Positions 38,102-50,120 of a stretch of 64,000 nucleotides of DNA are shown here, piece by piece. A program made the translations under genes and the position numbers. Origin of the DNA: Thamnidium elegans. Its lineage: Eukaryota > Mucoromycota > Mucoromycetes > Mucorales > Mucoraceae. Numbering within the stretch: position 1 is the first letter of the stretch; every line of letters begins with the position of its first letter. Under the pieces are notes generated by a model. That model worked only from the letters and a program-made list of their open reading frames with translations. It searched no databases and was not told the origin of the DNA. The stretch covers positions 1,240,001 through 1,304,000 of the forward strand of contig JAIXMG010000004.1 of the NCBI GenBank assembly GCA_025201345.1. Direction: 5' to 3'.

Positions 38102-40214
38102 TTATGCATTGGAAGAGCTATCAGAGTCATGTATAGCCAACTGTGGAGACTCTAAACCATCCAATAAGTTTTTAGAATTGATAAATACATCATTAGACGG
38201 TAACTCAATGACGGCAGTATCTAACGTAGATGAATTAGAAGAGGAAGAAGAAGAAGGTGAAAGTGTAGTGATTTCCGTCTTTTCTTCTAATAACTTTTGT
38301 GCTTCAACTTTTTGAAGCATATTTGTTGTACATACTGCAACAATATCGTTTTGTAAGTTGGCTAATTCTTCATCCGCAGGCTAAAAAAAAAAAATTAATA
38401 AAAAGGATTTTTTTAAACAAAATATAAAAACTTACGGGGATATTGATATCAAGAAATGTAAGGGTATGATTCATTTTAATGGATACGGCTAACGCTAAAA
38501 TACCTGCCATTTCAATATGTGGATTCTTGGATAAATCTAATCTAGAAAGAAATGTGTTTTCAGGTAATGCTTCTGCTAGTGCAATTGCTGCACTAGAATC
38601 CAATTGGGTATTTGATAAATTTAAGCTTTGTAAACAAGGATTACGAGCCAAAGCTGTTTTCAAGGTTAATATCTATAGAGAAAAACGTTAATTTTTTGTT
38701 GCGTATACAAAATTAAATAAAAATACTTTACACCCTCATCTGTTTCTCCAGTAAGTGGGTTATTTGATAGATCAAGGGATTCCAAACACTTATTCTCAGC
38801 CTATATACATATATATATATATATATATATTGTGTGTGTGTGTGTGTGTGTGCATGTATTAACATCACAAGCCCAGTGTTTATAAGTATAAAAAAAAATA
38901 AAAATTACCAGTGCGTTGGATAGGACGGATAATCCCTCATGAGTGATATTACAGTCGGATAAATTAAGATTGACAAGGGTACGATTGGTACTTAGTAGAT
39001 CAGCCAAGGGAGTGATTAAACTTAGATTATTTCCAGTTAAATTTAAATCAATTAAACCAGCATTCTTATCCTCATCATTAGCAATTAAATTTGAAATCCA
39101 AGTAGAAGAAGGACTAGGTACAGATTGAATATGACATATCGAAAGCGTCTTTAGTGTAGATTGATGTACACCAGTTGAAAACACTTCAAGTGGTTCTGTT
39201 GCAGGCGGTTTTATCTGGCAATAATCTAATATTAATTTCTCAAGGCTGGTAGCATATTTTATACCTTGTGAAAGGTATTTCATTCCCATTTTTTCTATTG
39301 TGCAATGTGACAAGTCAACAGATTTTATCGTTTTAGACTATAAATGTATAATATTAGTCATAATACACACATCATTTTTTGTTGTCACTTTTTTTTTTTT
39401 CCTTACTTCTTTCATAAAGATGGCTATATACTTGTATCCTTTTGATTTAAAATTGTTTTGAGATAAATTTAAATGTTCAATGGTATTACTAACTAATAAA
39501 CTACATAGTAAAATACGAATAGTCTATTTGTATAATAATAAATTTCGTACATGAGTCACGTTTACATACACATAAAATACATATAAAATATTTACCTCAT
39601 CATCCATTTTACAATTTGCAAAGTTAAGTCGTGTTAAACCAAACCGTAATATAAATATATCTGAAATAGGACCCGCTTGATTTGGAGCAATCGTTTCCTT
39701 TGATAAATCAATTGACTTTAACTGCGATGTACTACCATACACACAGACACACACAGACACAAAAATTAGTTGTAATGTATAAATAGATTTTCATTTTCTT
39801 ACTTTACCGACTGGTTCTCAAGATATCTCTAAAACGATCAATAACGTATTCTTCTCTTTGAATACAAGCATGTTCATAATGGTTTGGTAAATCAATAACT
39901 TCATTAGCTTGTTGTAACTTTTTTAAAATATCAGCTGCTTGTTTTTCTTTTTCATATTCTTCATCTCTAGGCGAATCTTGTGAACAAAAAGGATGTTCAA
40001 CAGTTAAATTACCAACTGAGAACGTAACTTTTCTGAGGTCATGCTTAGGTAACGACAACGACTTTTGATATTCTTCTGTTTCTTCTTCATTAGGTGTAGT
40101 GTTGGAATATAACTTTGACTGTAAACGGGAAAACCAGCTTGTAGGTGGAATAACTGTAGATAATTCAATATTACTCTCTGGTCTATATTTCAATATACTC
40201 TTTGGTCGACTCAT
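38102..40214 (-). CDS. Leucine-rich-repeat protein with PP1-binding motif, 557 aa
   Basis: Seven exons, 40214-39808, 39731-39596, 39523-39407, 39337-38909, 38800-38732, 38672-38436 and 38380-38102, total 1674 nt. The middle consists of ribonuclease-inhibitor-type leucine-rich repeats, for example LTRLNFANCKMDDE, IEHLNLSQNNFKSKG, LIDLNLTGNNL, LVNLNLSDCNITHEG and LQSLNLSNTQLDSSA. Residues 62-65 (RKVTF) form an RVxF-type docking motif for protein phosphatase 1. This combination resembles the PP1 regulatory subunit 37 family, so a phosphatase-targeting role is plausible but inferred. The C-terminal tail is Ser-rich and acidic. (TA)n and (GT)n tracts lie in one intron near 38812-38852. Confidence 0.8.
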
Positions 40215-40285
40215 TCTAGAAAAAAAATATGTAAAGAAGAGAGAGAGAAAATTCGGGTCCTTTTTTTTTTTTTTTTATTATTATG

Positions 40286-40316
<31 letters not shown>

Positions 40317-40661
40317 GGTCCTCGTGCTCCCTCACTTTTTGTCCCTTTTTCATTCTATTTACCACCAAAAGGGTCGTGGTTACTTCATATATAATTCAGG
40401 TACAACAATTTAAATATATGACATTAAATAACATATATATCTTTTTTTTGCATTAAAAATAAACTCATTAAACAAGACTTTTAAATGGGAGGACAAACTC
40501 ATTTTTATACTTTTTTTAAGCGGAACAGTTCCTTTGAAAGCCTGTTTATTTAAGAATTCAAAAGCGGGTTTTCTTTAACATTCCCCCGACCCCATATCTT
40601 GCTTATTGATCTTGAGACAGTTTCTATAGTTGTATCCTCTCTTTCTTTCTTTTTAGATAAG

Positions 40662-40692
<31 letters not shown>

Positions 40693-41164
40693 TGATGCAC
40701 GTACCCATGGATATAAATAAAACCTTTTCCTGCTCCTATTTTACATGTAATATATGAAACGGAGCTTATACTGACAAGTGGCGTATATACTCCATCCCAC
40801 TAGTAACTCAAATATCCCCCTTTTCCAGGACAAGGGTGCAGAAGAAATATCCAACAAAATTTAACTACGCCTTTTGATCACTCTCTACCTCCTAAAGTCA
40901 TTTTGGAACAAAGAGACGTGTGCCTACTCTACTTTTTTAACTCCCGTCACACACACTAAAAAAAAAAGACTGTTAGCATAACTCGCATAATACACTTACC
41001 TTATTTGTTTGAACAAAAAGTATGGTTTTGGCACACCCAAAAAAAGAAAGAAAAGAAAGAAAAAGTTAAAGGTAAGGGCTTTACTTGCATACTTATCACC
41101 AGCCTCAGATCATATAAACAAATAATTGGTCCCCCAAAAAAGTATAAAACATTAAATGGACATC
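40215..41164. other. Intergenic region
   Basis: Upstream of the leucine-rich-repeat gene. It has two long A-runs (about 40287-40313 and 40662-40690), a T-run near 40261 and no recognisable gene. Confidence 0.55.
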
Positions 41165-41995
41165 TTTTTATTAACTCCCCTCTCCAATTTTTATATTTAA
41201 ATCTGGTGCATCAAATTGAGGTATAACAACTACCAAAAAAAAAAAATGAATCGGTTCCTGATTCACTTGCTCCATGACCTTTTCAAATTCATTTCTCGTA
41301 TTTACTTGAACTTCAAGTCCAATCATCAAAGGTTGCTTTCTATTTAATTTATTTATTTCCAAGTTGCCACGGAAATAAGTTAAAGATTTATAATCTCGAT
41401 AAGGGTCCGTTAATCATTTTTTCTGTAAGGTATCCGTTATTATTTAAAAGAAATATAACTGGTGTAAGTCCCTTTCGAATAAATACTGAGGCCCCTTGAG
41501 CAGTCGACTGAAAAGATCCATCATCTACGAATAGATATACTTTTCGTTTGCGGTCTGCTAAAGCAGCACCTACTGTTATCAATAGGTGTAGGCTTAATAC
41601 GGAAAGGAGATTTTGTAACGGATAGAACCGCAGTCAAAAGATCTGATTTTTCTATCTCTTCGGTTATTCCCTTTAACGACAGTTTACCACAATAAACATC
41701 TCGTTAATTAGAGAAACTAACATCGATAATTCCTTTACCCATTGGTGTAGAAAATGTAGGAAACCCAGTACAATGAATAAAATCAACTGCTTCTACTTGA
41801 AGCTGATGTCGAAAACCACACCCGTCTACAACAATAATTGGATGTTGTGCCGATTGAATTAATTTTATTATTTGTCCAAGGACAGGCGGTTGCGTTCTTT
41901 GCGTGTTTCTAACTGGCGAAATTTGAAGAGGATATATACTAGGAACTTGAACACTTGCTTATGTTAAATCTACAGGGATATTAATATAGCCGCAT
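41165..41995 (-). pseudogene. Pyruvate decarboxylase pseudogene with internal deletion
   Basis: Read on the minus strand from about 41995, the fragment begins with YINIPVDLT, then HPIIVVDGCGFRHQLQVEA and FPTFSTPMGKGIIDV, typical of the middle domain of fungal pyruvate decarboxylase. Stop codons follow. About 150 residues of the family are then missing, and the sequence resumes with ITVGAALADRKRKVYLFVDD, GSFQSTAQGASVF and VIFLLNNNGYLTEKMINGP, the thiamine-diphosphate-binding region. It ends near FEKVMEQVNQEP and VIPQFDAPD. The N-terminal domain is absent. Several frame changes and in-frame stops mean it cannot make a functional decarboxylase. Thiamine-diphosphate relatives such as indolepyruvate decarboxylase are possible alternatives. 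Confidence 0.8.
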
Positions 41996-44647
41996 TTTTT
42001 TTTCTCGAATTGGAAAACACTTTTTAAAACTAGTAGAAATTATGTATTGCAATGCTAATATACAACTATATTTTCTAGCGTAGTTAGAATGCTCAAGGGA
42101 TTTAGTTCAATAACACATTATATTTTACTTTTTTTTTTTTTTTCGTTGTCATTGTTGCTCGTTATTGGCATTTATTTAAAGATAGTATTATTAGACCTAA
42201 AGCCATTTCAAAACTGAATCGAGCGCTCGTAACCTACAATTCATCGGGTTTGAACCTTTTTTGGTTTAAAATAATCACTATCTCGATTAGCTTAATTAGG
42301 CTTTTTATTTATTTTTTAAAAAAAACATGATTATACTAATCCTTGTTTACTTAATAACAAAATAAAAAATATGGGTTTAAATGAAAAAAGCTCAATTACG
42401 AAGACCGTCGTAATATAATAAATAAATAAAAACATTCACTCAATGCAGTATCACATTTGAGTACTTCAAAAAGTTATGCAAATAAAGTATTGAACACTAT
42501 TACTATGTTTACTATGAGAGAATATCACATTTTAGGTCGGCTTGTTAAAAAGGGCACATTGCATTCTATCTTGATTGCCATTTGATTTTTTTTTTTTTTT
42601 TTTTTTTTTTTGAGAGATAAATACGACAATTTAGATATTCGTACGGTATTAATAGTACTACCCTAAAAATTCGATATTATAGAGGTAATAGGTTGCGTAT
42701 AGTTATTACATATAGCATAAAAGCCAACGTTTTACATTAATATTTCGATATATGTGTGCATAAGGCTAGGAAAAGCTACACTATATATCTACACTATTTT
42801 ATCTCTACTAGATTAATTCTAGTACCAATTAGCTGCCCCCCCCCCCATTTTTTAGTCCTGTTTCTTTTGCTATTTCATTGTTGAAAGTAGAAAAACTAAT
42901 AAATAAAATATATTACTTTTGATTTTATCAGAGCTAAACTCTTATCTTAACTTATAGTAATATACTTTGATTAACTGAGGGAAATTAAATACTTGGAAGT
43001 TTTAATTTTAATTTAGTTATTACTCCCCATATTATGAAATGCAGGTCGCTTATATAACGTCGTAGCTCAACTACATATATGTAATAGCTGTCAAGATGCA
43101 TTACTCAGTATTGTTTCAAACCCTTTCCTTTTTTTCGAAGCTGTCCAAGATGAAATAATAAAGCGCTAAAAATGTTAACGCATATGTCGCATAGAAAAAA
43201 TAGGGAAAAAATCGCAAGTTGTAGCTTTTATAGTATACCCTTTTATATTTATAAATTAATAGCGAGAAGTCGGTGCTATTAAACTCTCAAATTGCCATTT
43301 AAATTAATAACCGTGAAAATCAGCTTAGCGTCAAACTATATTTTATACGAACATACGATGTGATAGTAAAATGTTGACTGTCAGTTTTAGTACTTATCAC
43401 GCACTATGCTTAATAGATGACGATAAACATTTTTTTTTTAATAAAGTTTTCCACATTTGATAAGGACTTTACTTCATAAAAGAAAGTTATTATTTTCATA
43501 CAAGCAAGTAACTTTAAGAAAGTGTTGAATGTCCTAATTATCGCATTTTTTTTTATTAAAAAAGTGACGCTATCTTAAGCAGTTAGATAGAACGAAAAAT
43601 CCTCAATTTACATCAAGCCCGGATTTTAGTATATTAGTTTTAATCCAAAGTTAAATTCTAACTATTCACATGCTCTAAACTTTAGTATCCAAACACTTTT
43701 ATAATAGATATTTATCATTTAAAATATTATGTAAATATTCACTGAACAATAAGAAAAGACAATACTCTTGTATTGAAACTAGGTTCAAATAATAGTTTCG
43801 AAGTCAGAGTACTTACTAGAATTATACTCTGAAAAAAAAAAATTTACAGGACGAAAAAGAGAGATTCGTTTCGTATGTCTCCCGCGTTTCATATGCTTCA
43901 TGTGTTTCAAAACCAAGTTTAGACATGCACGTTTCACCAGGTAATATTGTACATGTAAAAAAAAAAAAATCTCTCGAGACCTTTACCTTATTATTATGAT
44001 AGAAAATGCAAAGACCTGTGATACATGGTTGCTTATCCAAAATTCCATGCTTTCAGCTTTTAAAAAAGTATCAACAGTACATAATAGGTATTGCTTTTTA
44101 TATAATAACAAAGAATGAGTATATATATATATATCAGACTACCCTTTTTTATTTAATAGAAATTTAATTGTTTTTCTTTTACAAATAATATAAAATGGCG
44201 CTCTATTATAGTTTTCTATGTTTACTCTTATTTAATAAATAAAGAAGCAATATAGTTGTGCCAATAACATACTTGTTCAGTAGATCAAAAAGTTCTTGAA
44301 ACCAAAAACACTGAATTTTTGAAGTTCAAGATTTCATATAACATATATCCAGTCATGTAATATCAATTAATTACATGTTCTTTTAGGTTTAGTTCCAGAA
44401 AAAAAATTCCTGAGTAATACCATAGTAAAAAATTGAGTGGAAATTAAATATAGAGCGCGAGAAGGTATATACCGTCATAGTTACTTCGTGTACAGTATGC
44501 AAAGAAGTGTAATGGTATACAGAGATCGTTGTCGAAGGGAAAAGAATATTAAAAAATTGCATATAAGTTAAAATAACTTTCTGTTTATTTTTTTCTTTTT
44601 TATTTTTTTCTATCTCCCCCGATTACAACGATAAAGAAAAGATATAA
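41996..44647. other. Long gene-free region
   Basis: About 2.6 kb with no coding frame of recognisable family. It contains a T-run at 42585-42611, a C-run at 42835-42846 and AT repeats. It probably contains old, unrecognisable repeat remains. Confidence 0.5.
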
Positions 44648-45342
44648 ATGATTTCATCATATACTTTATTAACAATAGTTATTTTGACGTTTAATAGCGT
44701 TTCAGGAGGTATAATTCAATGGTACTCTAACAATTATAGAAGTATCGCAAGTACCTTTTCAAATAGCTATACTGAAGGCAATGTTCAAAACTGCGGAGGT
44801 AAATATTTTGGTGTAATTATTTGAGGTAAATTATTTTTTCTCAATATTACGATACTTTTGTAGGAGAACTGGGTGATATACTAGATATTACTTCTATTTC
44901 CTATAGTCCCACTGTAATGACAGCTGGTTCGGATTTCACTTTGAAGGCTACAGGGGAATTGCTTGAAGATTTAATCGAAGGCGCTTATGTACATGTAGTT
45001 TTGAATTATGATAAAACCAAGTTGGTGTCAAGAACTGATGATATTTGTCAACATCTTGAGAAAAAAGAGGGAAATAGTATCAAATGTACTATTAAGAAAG
45101 GTTTACTAAAAGTATCACAAGATTTTACAGTTCCATGGAGCACGCCACCCGTAAGTTTAATAACAAAGTACACATGATTGATAATCTGAATTTTAAATAT
45201 ATAGGGATGGTACGATTTAACGGTTATTGGATATAACGGTGACCATTCGCCTATTGGATGCCTTAATGCCCAGGTTTGGGTAAATCCTGGGGGTAGCATA
45301 CCAAACTATAATACCTTAAATAGTTACTACCACAATAAATAA
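44648..45342 (+). CDS. Secreted ML-domain (NPC2-like) lipid-binding protein, 191 aa
   Basis: Three exons, 44648-44798, 44864-45150 and 45205-45342, total 576 nt. A signal peptide is clear (SYTLLTIVILTFNSVSGG). The mature part has the ML-domain plan: VQNCGG, a DITSISYSPTVMTAGSDFTL strand pair, paired cysteines in DDICQHL and IKCTIKKG, and TVPWSTPP/GWYDLTVIGY with a final GCLNAQVW. ML proteins (NPC2, fungal phosphatidylglycerol/phosphatidylinositol transfer protein) carry single lipids in a hydrophobic pocket. It lies upstream of, and convergent with, two related genes on the opposite strand, but is more diverged from them than they are from each other. Confidence 0.8.
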
Positions 45343-45551
45343 AGTTCGGTCGAAGTCTATAGTGCTTTAAATACAAACATAAATAATAAGTAGATATGTC
45401 TATACGCTGGATAAAAAAAAAAGTTATGCCATAAAGTCATGTATATAATACGAAGTGTCTTAAATGAATTTGGTACTTCTACACACATACATAGGTCTTT
45501 ATTTATAACCTTTTCAAGTTGTACAAGAGATGGTAAATAATAAGGGGTAAT

Positions 45552-46281
45552 TTAGTAAGAATTACCCAATTGCAAAAATCTTCTTGGACGGAAATTAACT
45601 TTGATCCTAATACAGGCTAGATCAGCTTCATCAGCAGTGTAAGCGTTCACGTAAACTTTGAACACAGCCTATGATATCATCATAATTGTTAAAACTTTTT
45701 TTTTTGAAACACTTGGTAAAAAAACACTTACTTTTGGTATCTCTTTGGGCAAAGTGATCTTTTGAGTAATCTATACAATATATATTAATTCAAAGTAATA
45801 AATAGTATTTAATCTAGTACTTACTTTTAAATTACCCTTTTCAATGGGACATTGAAGGTCAACCTTATCCTTATTATTCTCTAAAGTATCGCACAGATCA
45901 AACCTTTTTCTAATTAATGTTACAACACCAAGTTTCACCTGAACATCAGCAAATGAACCTGGTGTAACTGTTTCAAGCAAAATGCCTTCTGCTTCCAAGG
46001 TCAATTCAGCACCTGGCGTGACAATATCAGGCATAACTTTAATACTTTGAATTTGTAATAAGTACGTTTCATCACCTATTAACAGAGTAAATAAATTTAC
46101 TTGAAAGCATTAATATATAATTTAACTTACTGCAGTCTTCGATTTCAACATTTGAAACTCTTGTTCTTGAGGAGTAGTATGAAGGTGAAAACGATTGGTC
46201 CGACCAAGAGACCAATCCAGCAGAGACTACGTTAGAAAATAATAAGAAAAGTAAGCTGAATACCCAAGTAAAAGATTTCAT
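45552..46281 (-). CDS. Secreted ML-domain (NPC2-like) protein, 185 aa
   Basis: Four exons, 46281-46131, 46075-45825, 45770-45732 and 45668-45552, total 558 nt. The signal peptide is MKSFTWVFSLLFLLFSNVVS followed by AGLVSWSD. ML-domain features: VEIEDC, then IQSIKVMPDIVTPGAELTLE, DLCDTLENNKDKVDLQCPIE, KGNLKITQKITLPKEIP and a final DEADLACIRIKVNF. The expected role is intracellular (vacuolar/ER-lumenal) or secreted lipid/sterol carriage. It is a close paralog of the gene at 46859-47595, with identical intron positions and phases and exon lengths of 151, 251 and 39 nt in both. Confidence 0.85.
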
Positions 46282-46499
46282 CGTATTGTGCTATATAAAG
46301 AAAGAAAAGGTAAAAACTGAATCATATTTTATATCTCACGAATTATGTCAAGTGATTGTAGTATTGTTTACTACCAGTCCCGATTCGTGCTTCATATTCT
46401 GACTTGTGACATGATTAAACTCAGTAATATTTATTGTTATTTCTTAAAAAAAATACTGAATTCTCTTGAGCTGTTATATCACCTAAAAAATTCTCTGCA

Positions 46500-46735
46500 G
46501 ATTTTCTAATCCGTATTGAAATGTGATATGATACAACCTAATTCCGCAGTCGAAATAATCAGCTTTTCTATTACAGTTGTTAAGCCGTCAGAAGCAACAG
46601 TAACCATAGATATTATTCTAAAGAGAATGGTAACCATTTGTTTATTCAATGCCTCAATTATCAGATTTGGGGAAAGGAGTAATATACCAAACTATAATAC
46701 TTTAAACAATTACTTTAGCATTAAGTAAAGTTCGG
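46500..46735 (+). pseudogene. Remnant of a second plus-strand ML-domain gene
   Basis: The sequence at about 46680-46735 ends in SNIPNYNTLNNYFSIK plus a stop and then AAAGTTCGG. This closely matches the end of the gene at 44648-45342 (SIPNYNTLNSYYHNK, stop, AAAGTTCGG). The upstream part keeps only a weak ML-like stretch (VEIISFSITVVKPSEATVTI near 46545). No start, signal peptide or full domain remains. Confidence 0.6.
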
Positions 46736-46858
46736 CCCTAATTCATAATCTTAAGTATAAACAAGGATAGACATTTTTGAAGATGCTCAAAATAAAGTCA
46801 ACACCGAGACATACGTCTTTATTTATGCAACTTTTTTCAAGTTGTACAAGGGGGTAAT

Positions 46859-47595
46859 TTAGTAAGAGCTACCTAATTGCAACAATCCGTTAAAACGTTG
46901 GCGGAAATCAGCGTGGATCTTAAAACAAGCTAAATCGGCATCATCATAGTTGTAAGCATTCACGTAAACTCTGAAATCTCCCTACATATGATATTACAGC
47001 TATTAACAACTTTTTTTTAAAATACTCGATAAGAAAAACACTTACTCTTGGTGTCTCTTTAGGCAAAGTGATTTTTTGAGTAATCTATGTGACAGATATT
47101 AATTCAAAGACATAAATAGTATGTAATTTAACACTTACTTTTAAATTACCCTTTTCAATGGGACATTGAAGGTCAACCTTATCCTTATTATTCTCTAAAG
47201 TACCACAGAGATCATATACTTTTCTAAGTAATGTTACAGCACCAATTTTCACCGTAACTTGGGCAGTCGCGTCTTTATAAACTGTTTCAGATAAAGTGGC
47301 TTCTACTTCCAAGGTTACTTCAGCACCTGGCTTGACGATATCAGGCGTAACTTTAATGCTTTTAATTTGTAATTGGTACGTTTCATCACCTATTAACAGA
47401 GTAAATAAATATACTTGAAAGCATTAATATGTAATTTAATTTACCGCAATCTTCGATTTCAACATTTGAACCTCCTGTCATTGAGGGATAATACGATGTT
47501 GACATGGAATATCTTGACCAAGAAACCAATCCCGCAGAGGCTACGTTGGAAAATAATAAGAAAAGTAAGCCGAATACCCAAGTAAAAGATTTCAT
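46859..47595 (-). CDS. Secreted ML-domain (NPC2-like) protein, 187 aa
   Basis: Four exons, 47595-47445, 47389-47139, 47084-47046 and 46981-46859, total 564 nt. The signal peptide is MKSFTWVFGLLFLLFSNVAS and then AGLVSWSR. The ML-domain core is IKSIKVTPDIVKPGAEVTLE, DLCGTLENNKDKVDLQCPIE, KGNLKITQKITLPKETP and DDADLACFKIHADF. It shares exon structure, signal peptide and most of exon 2 and 3 with the gene at 45552-46281, which marks a local duplication. An upstream in-frame ATG would add six residues (MYSSHT); the internal start matches the paralog. Confidence 0.85.
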
Positions 47596-48199
47596 TGTAT
47601 GGCTGCTATACAAAAAAAAAGAATGGATAAAAAATAAAAGTAAAAACTGATCTAGTTTTTAAACTTATGAATCACGGTCAAGTGATTTGAATCGTGTTTC
47701 ATTTTCCGACTTGCATCGGTTTCACACCTCAGGATTTTTTTCTCTTTTTAGGATAAAATAATATTTTATAAATTTTGATTGGCTTGAAACTTCGTAATAA
47801 GGTTCGAGTGATTTTTAGTGTGATTTTTATTTTCTTTTATAATACGCGTAAGTTCAGCCAATTATATTTTGGAGAGAATACCCTCAAAACAGATTTTTGT
47901 TTTATTTTATTTTTTTAACAAGTACTTTTTGGATAAATCGGTCCCATGGGGCCGATTATAAAAACATATTTTGACTAGTTTTTAATGTTATTTGATACTT
48001 CATTTACATCTTCGTCGATTTTCATAAAAAAAAGAATGTTTTCCTCACAAGTATTCCTTTATAAAGTTGGTCGGTTTTCAGTAAAAATAAAACAGCCCTA
48101 GAGGGCCGTTTACAAACACAAGCATAAAAACATAAAAGTCTCGTATGAATCTAGCGATTTTATCAACAATAAAAAGCCCATATCTTTATAAATGATTTA
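47596..48199. other. Intergenic region between the ML-domain cluster and the piggyBac relic
   Basis: AT-rich. It contains two short GC-rich patches, CCCATGGGGCCG near 47944 and CCCTAGAGGGCCG near 48096, that could be footprints of transposon ends. No gene is seen. Confidence 0.45.
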
Positions 48200-50120
48200 C
48201 GTGTGTGTTTTTTTTTATTCATTTCTATGAAAAAATGTTGCTGATGGCATTTTTTTACACATGGGGTTGATATTACATGCACATCTTTGACACCCGAGGA
48301 GCAGGTTTCAACCTCAGATTTTTGCATGACCTGCACACTAATCTCTTTCATACAGGGTATTTTGCAATGGCCACGTACTCATGAGCATACGGAGAGTCTC
48401 TGCTTCTTGTACTCATGGGATCTGCTTCAGTCTCCTCATTACTTTGCGCGGAACCCTTTACTTTTTCTAGCAAAGATCGGGAGAGTCTGTATTTAAACTC
48501 TCCGTGATGGAGCCCTTCTGCATTGTTCCCCCATATTTTATAGCAGCTAAAAGCATTGGTTTCTGCTATTCCAAAGAGAAAAGACAAAAAGCGAACCTGC
48601 CAACGATACGTACTCATGACATCGTGAAATGAAATCATGTTGTCCCTGCGATTGTTATTAACATCGACACTACCTAAAAGAGGAAACAATAAAATTTAGT
48701 TTTTTACACCCTTTGCAAAAAGGTTAAACAATCACTTACTTTTTTGACTTTCATAGTCTTCAAAGACCTGTGGATGGCGAAGAGTTTGGCCATTACTGCT
48801 TTGGTACAACTTAGACAAAGGGCATGTAGTACTGCAAGAAGACACTAGAGTTTTTGCCTTTTTGTCTCTATACGAGCAAACAAAAATACATCGGCCATGC
48901 TGATCCATCTTTGACATAGAGACCGAGCTAACGCGTTCAGAAGGGAGACACTAAATTATGTCAGTGCGAGGCATTCCTCGGGGTCAGTATGCTCTTTTGG
49001 TTACCTGTATAATTGAGAACAGCCCTTGGTCTAAAAGTTTAGCTGTCATCTCAGGGGAACCAAAGCAACAATTAGCAATGATTGTTCTGCCACTCCAAAA
49101 CCAAGGCTTGCACGAACGTTTTACTGTAGCAATTAGATTTCTATCTTCATTATCAAACTCCTTTTGCACTTTGTCTCCAACAATATCAAGTTACAAAATA
49201 CAGTAAGTATGGTTATCGGCAAGAGTTTTGAACTCTTGGCCGATTGGATGCGGTTTTCTAGGTACCTTCTTAATGTTAAGCATACCACTGCCGAGTCACT
49301 GATTCATACTCTCATCTATGCAAAGGTACTTTTCAGGCTCTATAGCTTTTGACAAGGTTTTGTTGAATTCGCTTAGGAATCCACGAACCTGGTATAAAGG
49401 GTCTTCATTGTTTTTCTTCGCATCATACAATTCCAAAAAGTGATATTTAAGAATCAAGAAGAATCTTTCATACTCCATATACTCAGAAAAGTCAATAATA
49501 GGATAAAAGTCAGGACCCATATGCCAGTAGACTCTCTTATCATAGTAAACCATGGAGGTCATAATCATAAGAAGAGCCATCCAAGTCATGTGCTCCAAGT
49601 AAGTGACATTTATCCAATTTTCAACGACTGTTAAGGCATGAGTGTTGACGTTTGGGATGAGTACTTCTCGAATATATTTCATTGGCAAGAAGAAAAAAAA
49701 AGTAGTCGGCGAGAGAAGCAGTTGACTTGTTTGTCAGGTTGAACTTGGACGTTATAGAAGTAAAAGCGGGCGAAATGATGCGCGCACCTACACTGACTGG
49801 ACCCATTTTCCAATCATTGTGATCGGTAGAAGTGGTCATATCTATGGTATCCTCTTCCTCATGACTGTTGCTTTCTTCATCACTGGATTCACTACTGGTA
49901 GTAGGTGCATAGATTACTGTCAAACTGTTTAATGTATCAAAGGCTTCACATTTCAAAGTGGTTCCCGGAAAACTGAACTCACGGTCAGGAAGGCCATGCA
50001 ATCTGATTTGACACATGACCTTACCATTTATGGCAATTACAATGCCTTTGAGCCGAAGCCCTGGAGCAGAAAAGTCGTACTTGTCATTTAAAAGGCTAGG
50101 AACTTCAGTATTAGCCAAAT
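48200..50120 (-). pseudogene. Decayed piggyBac-type transposase
   Basis: On the minus strand the parts follow piggyBac/PGBD order. First comes an acidic N-terminal region (SSDEESNSHEEEDTIDM) near 49880, then FPMKYIREVLIPN-like and VNTHALTVVENWINVTY. YLCIDESM near 49300, the first catalytic-Asp region, follows, then the MLNIKKVPRKPHPIGQEF-type block near 49250, PWFWSGRTIIANCCFGSPEM near 49085, LFSIIQVTKRAYWPRGMP and, further on, RRDNMISFHDVMSTYRWQVR near 48640. An A-run at about 49690-49699 breaks the frame between the N-terminal and catalytic parts, and stops lie near 49220 and 48953. The family moves DNA by cut-and-paste into TTAA sites. This copy is inactive. A TTAA-GGG sequence near 50259 could be an end, but the partner end was not found. 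Confidence 0.8.

Noticed and set aside
42225..42265. GGTTTGAACC-like word suggesting a tRNA T-arm
   Set aside because: No acceptor, D-arm or anticodon stem can be built around it on either strand.
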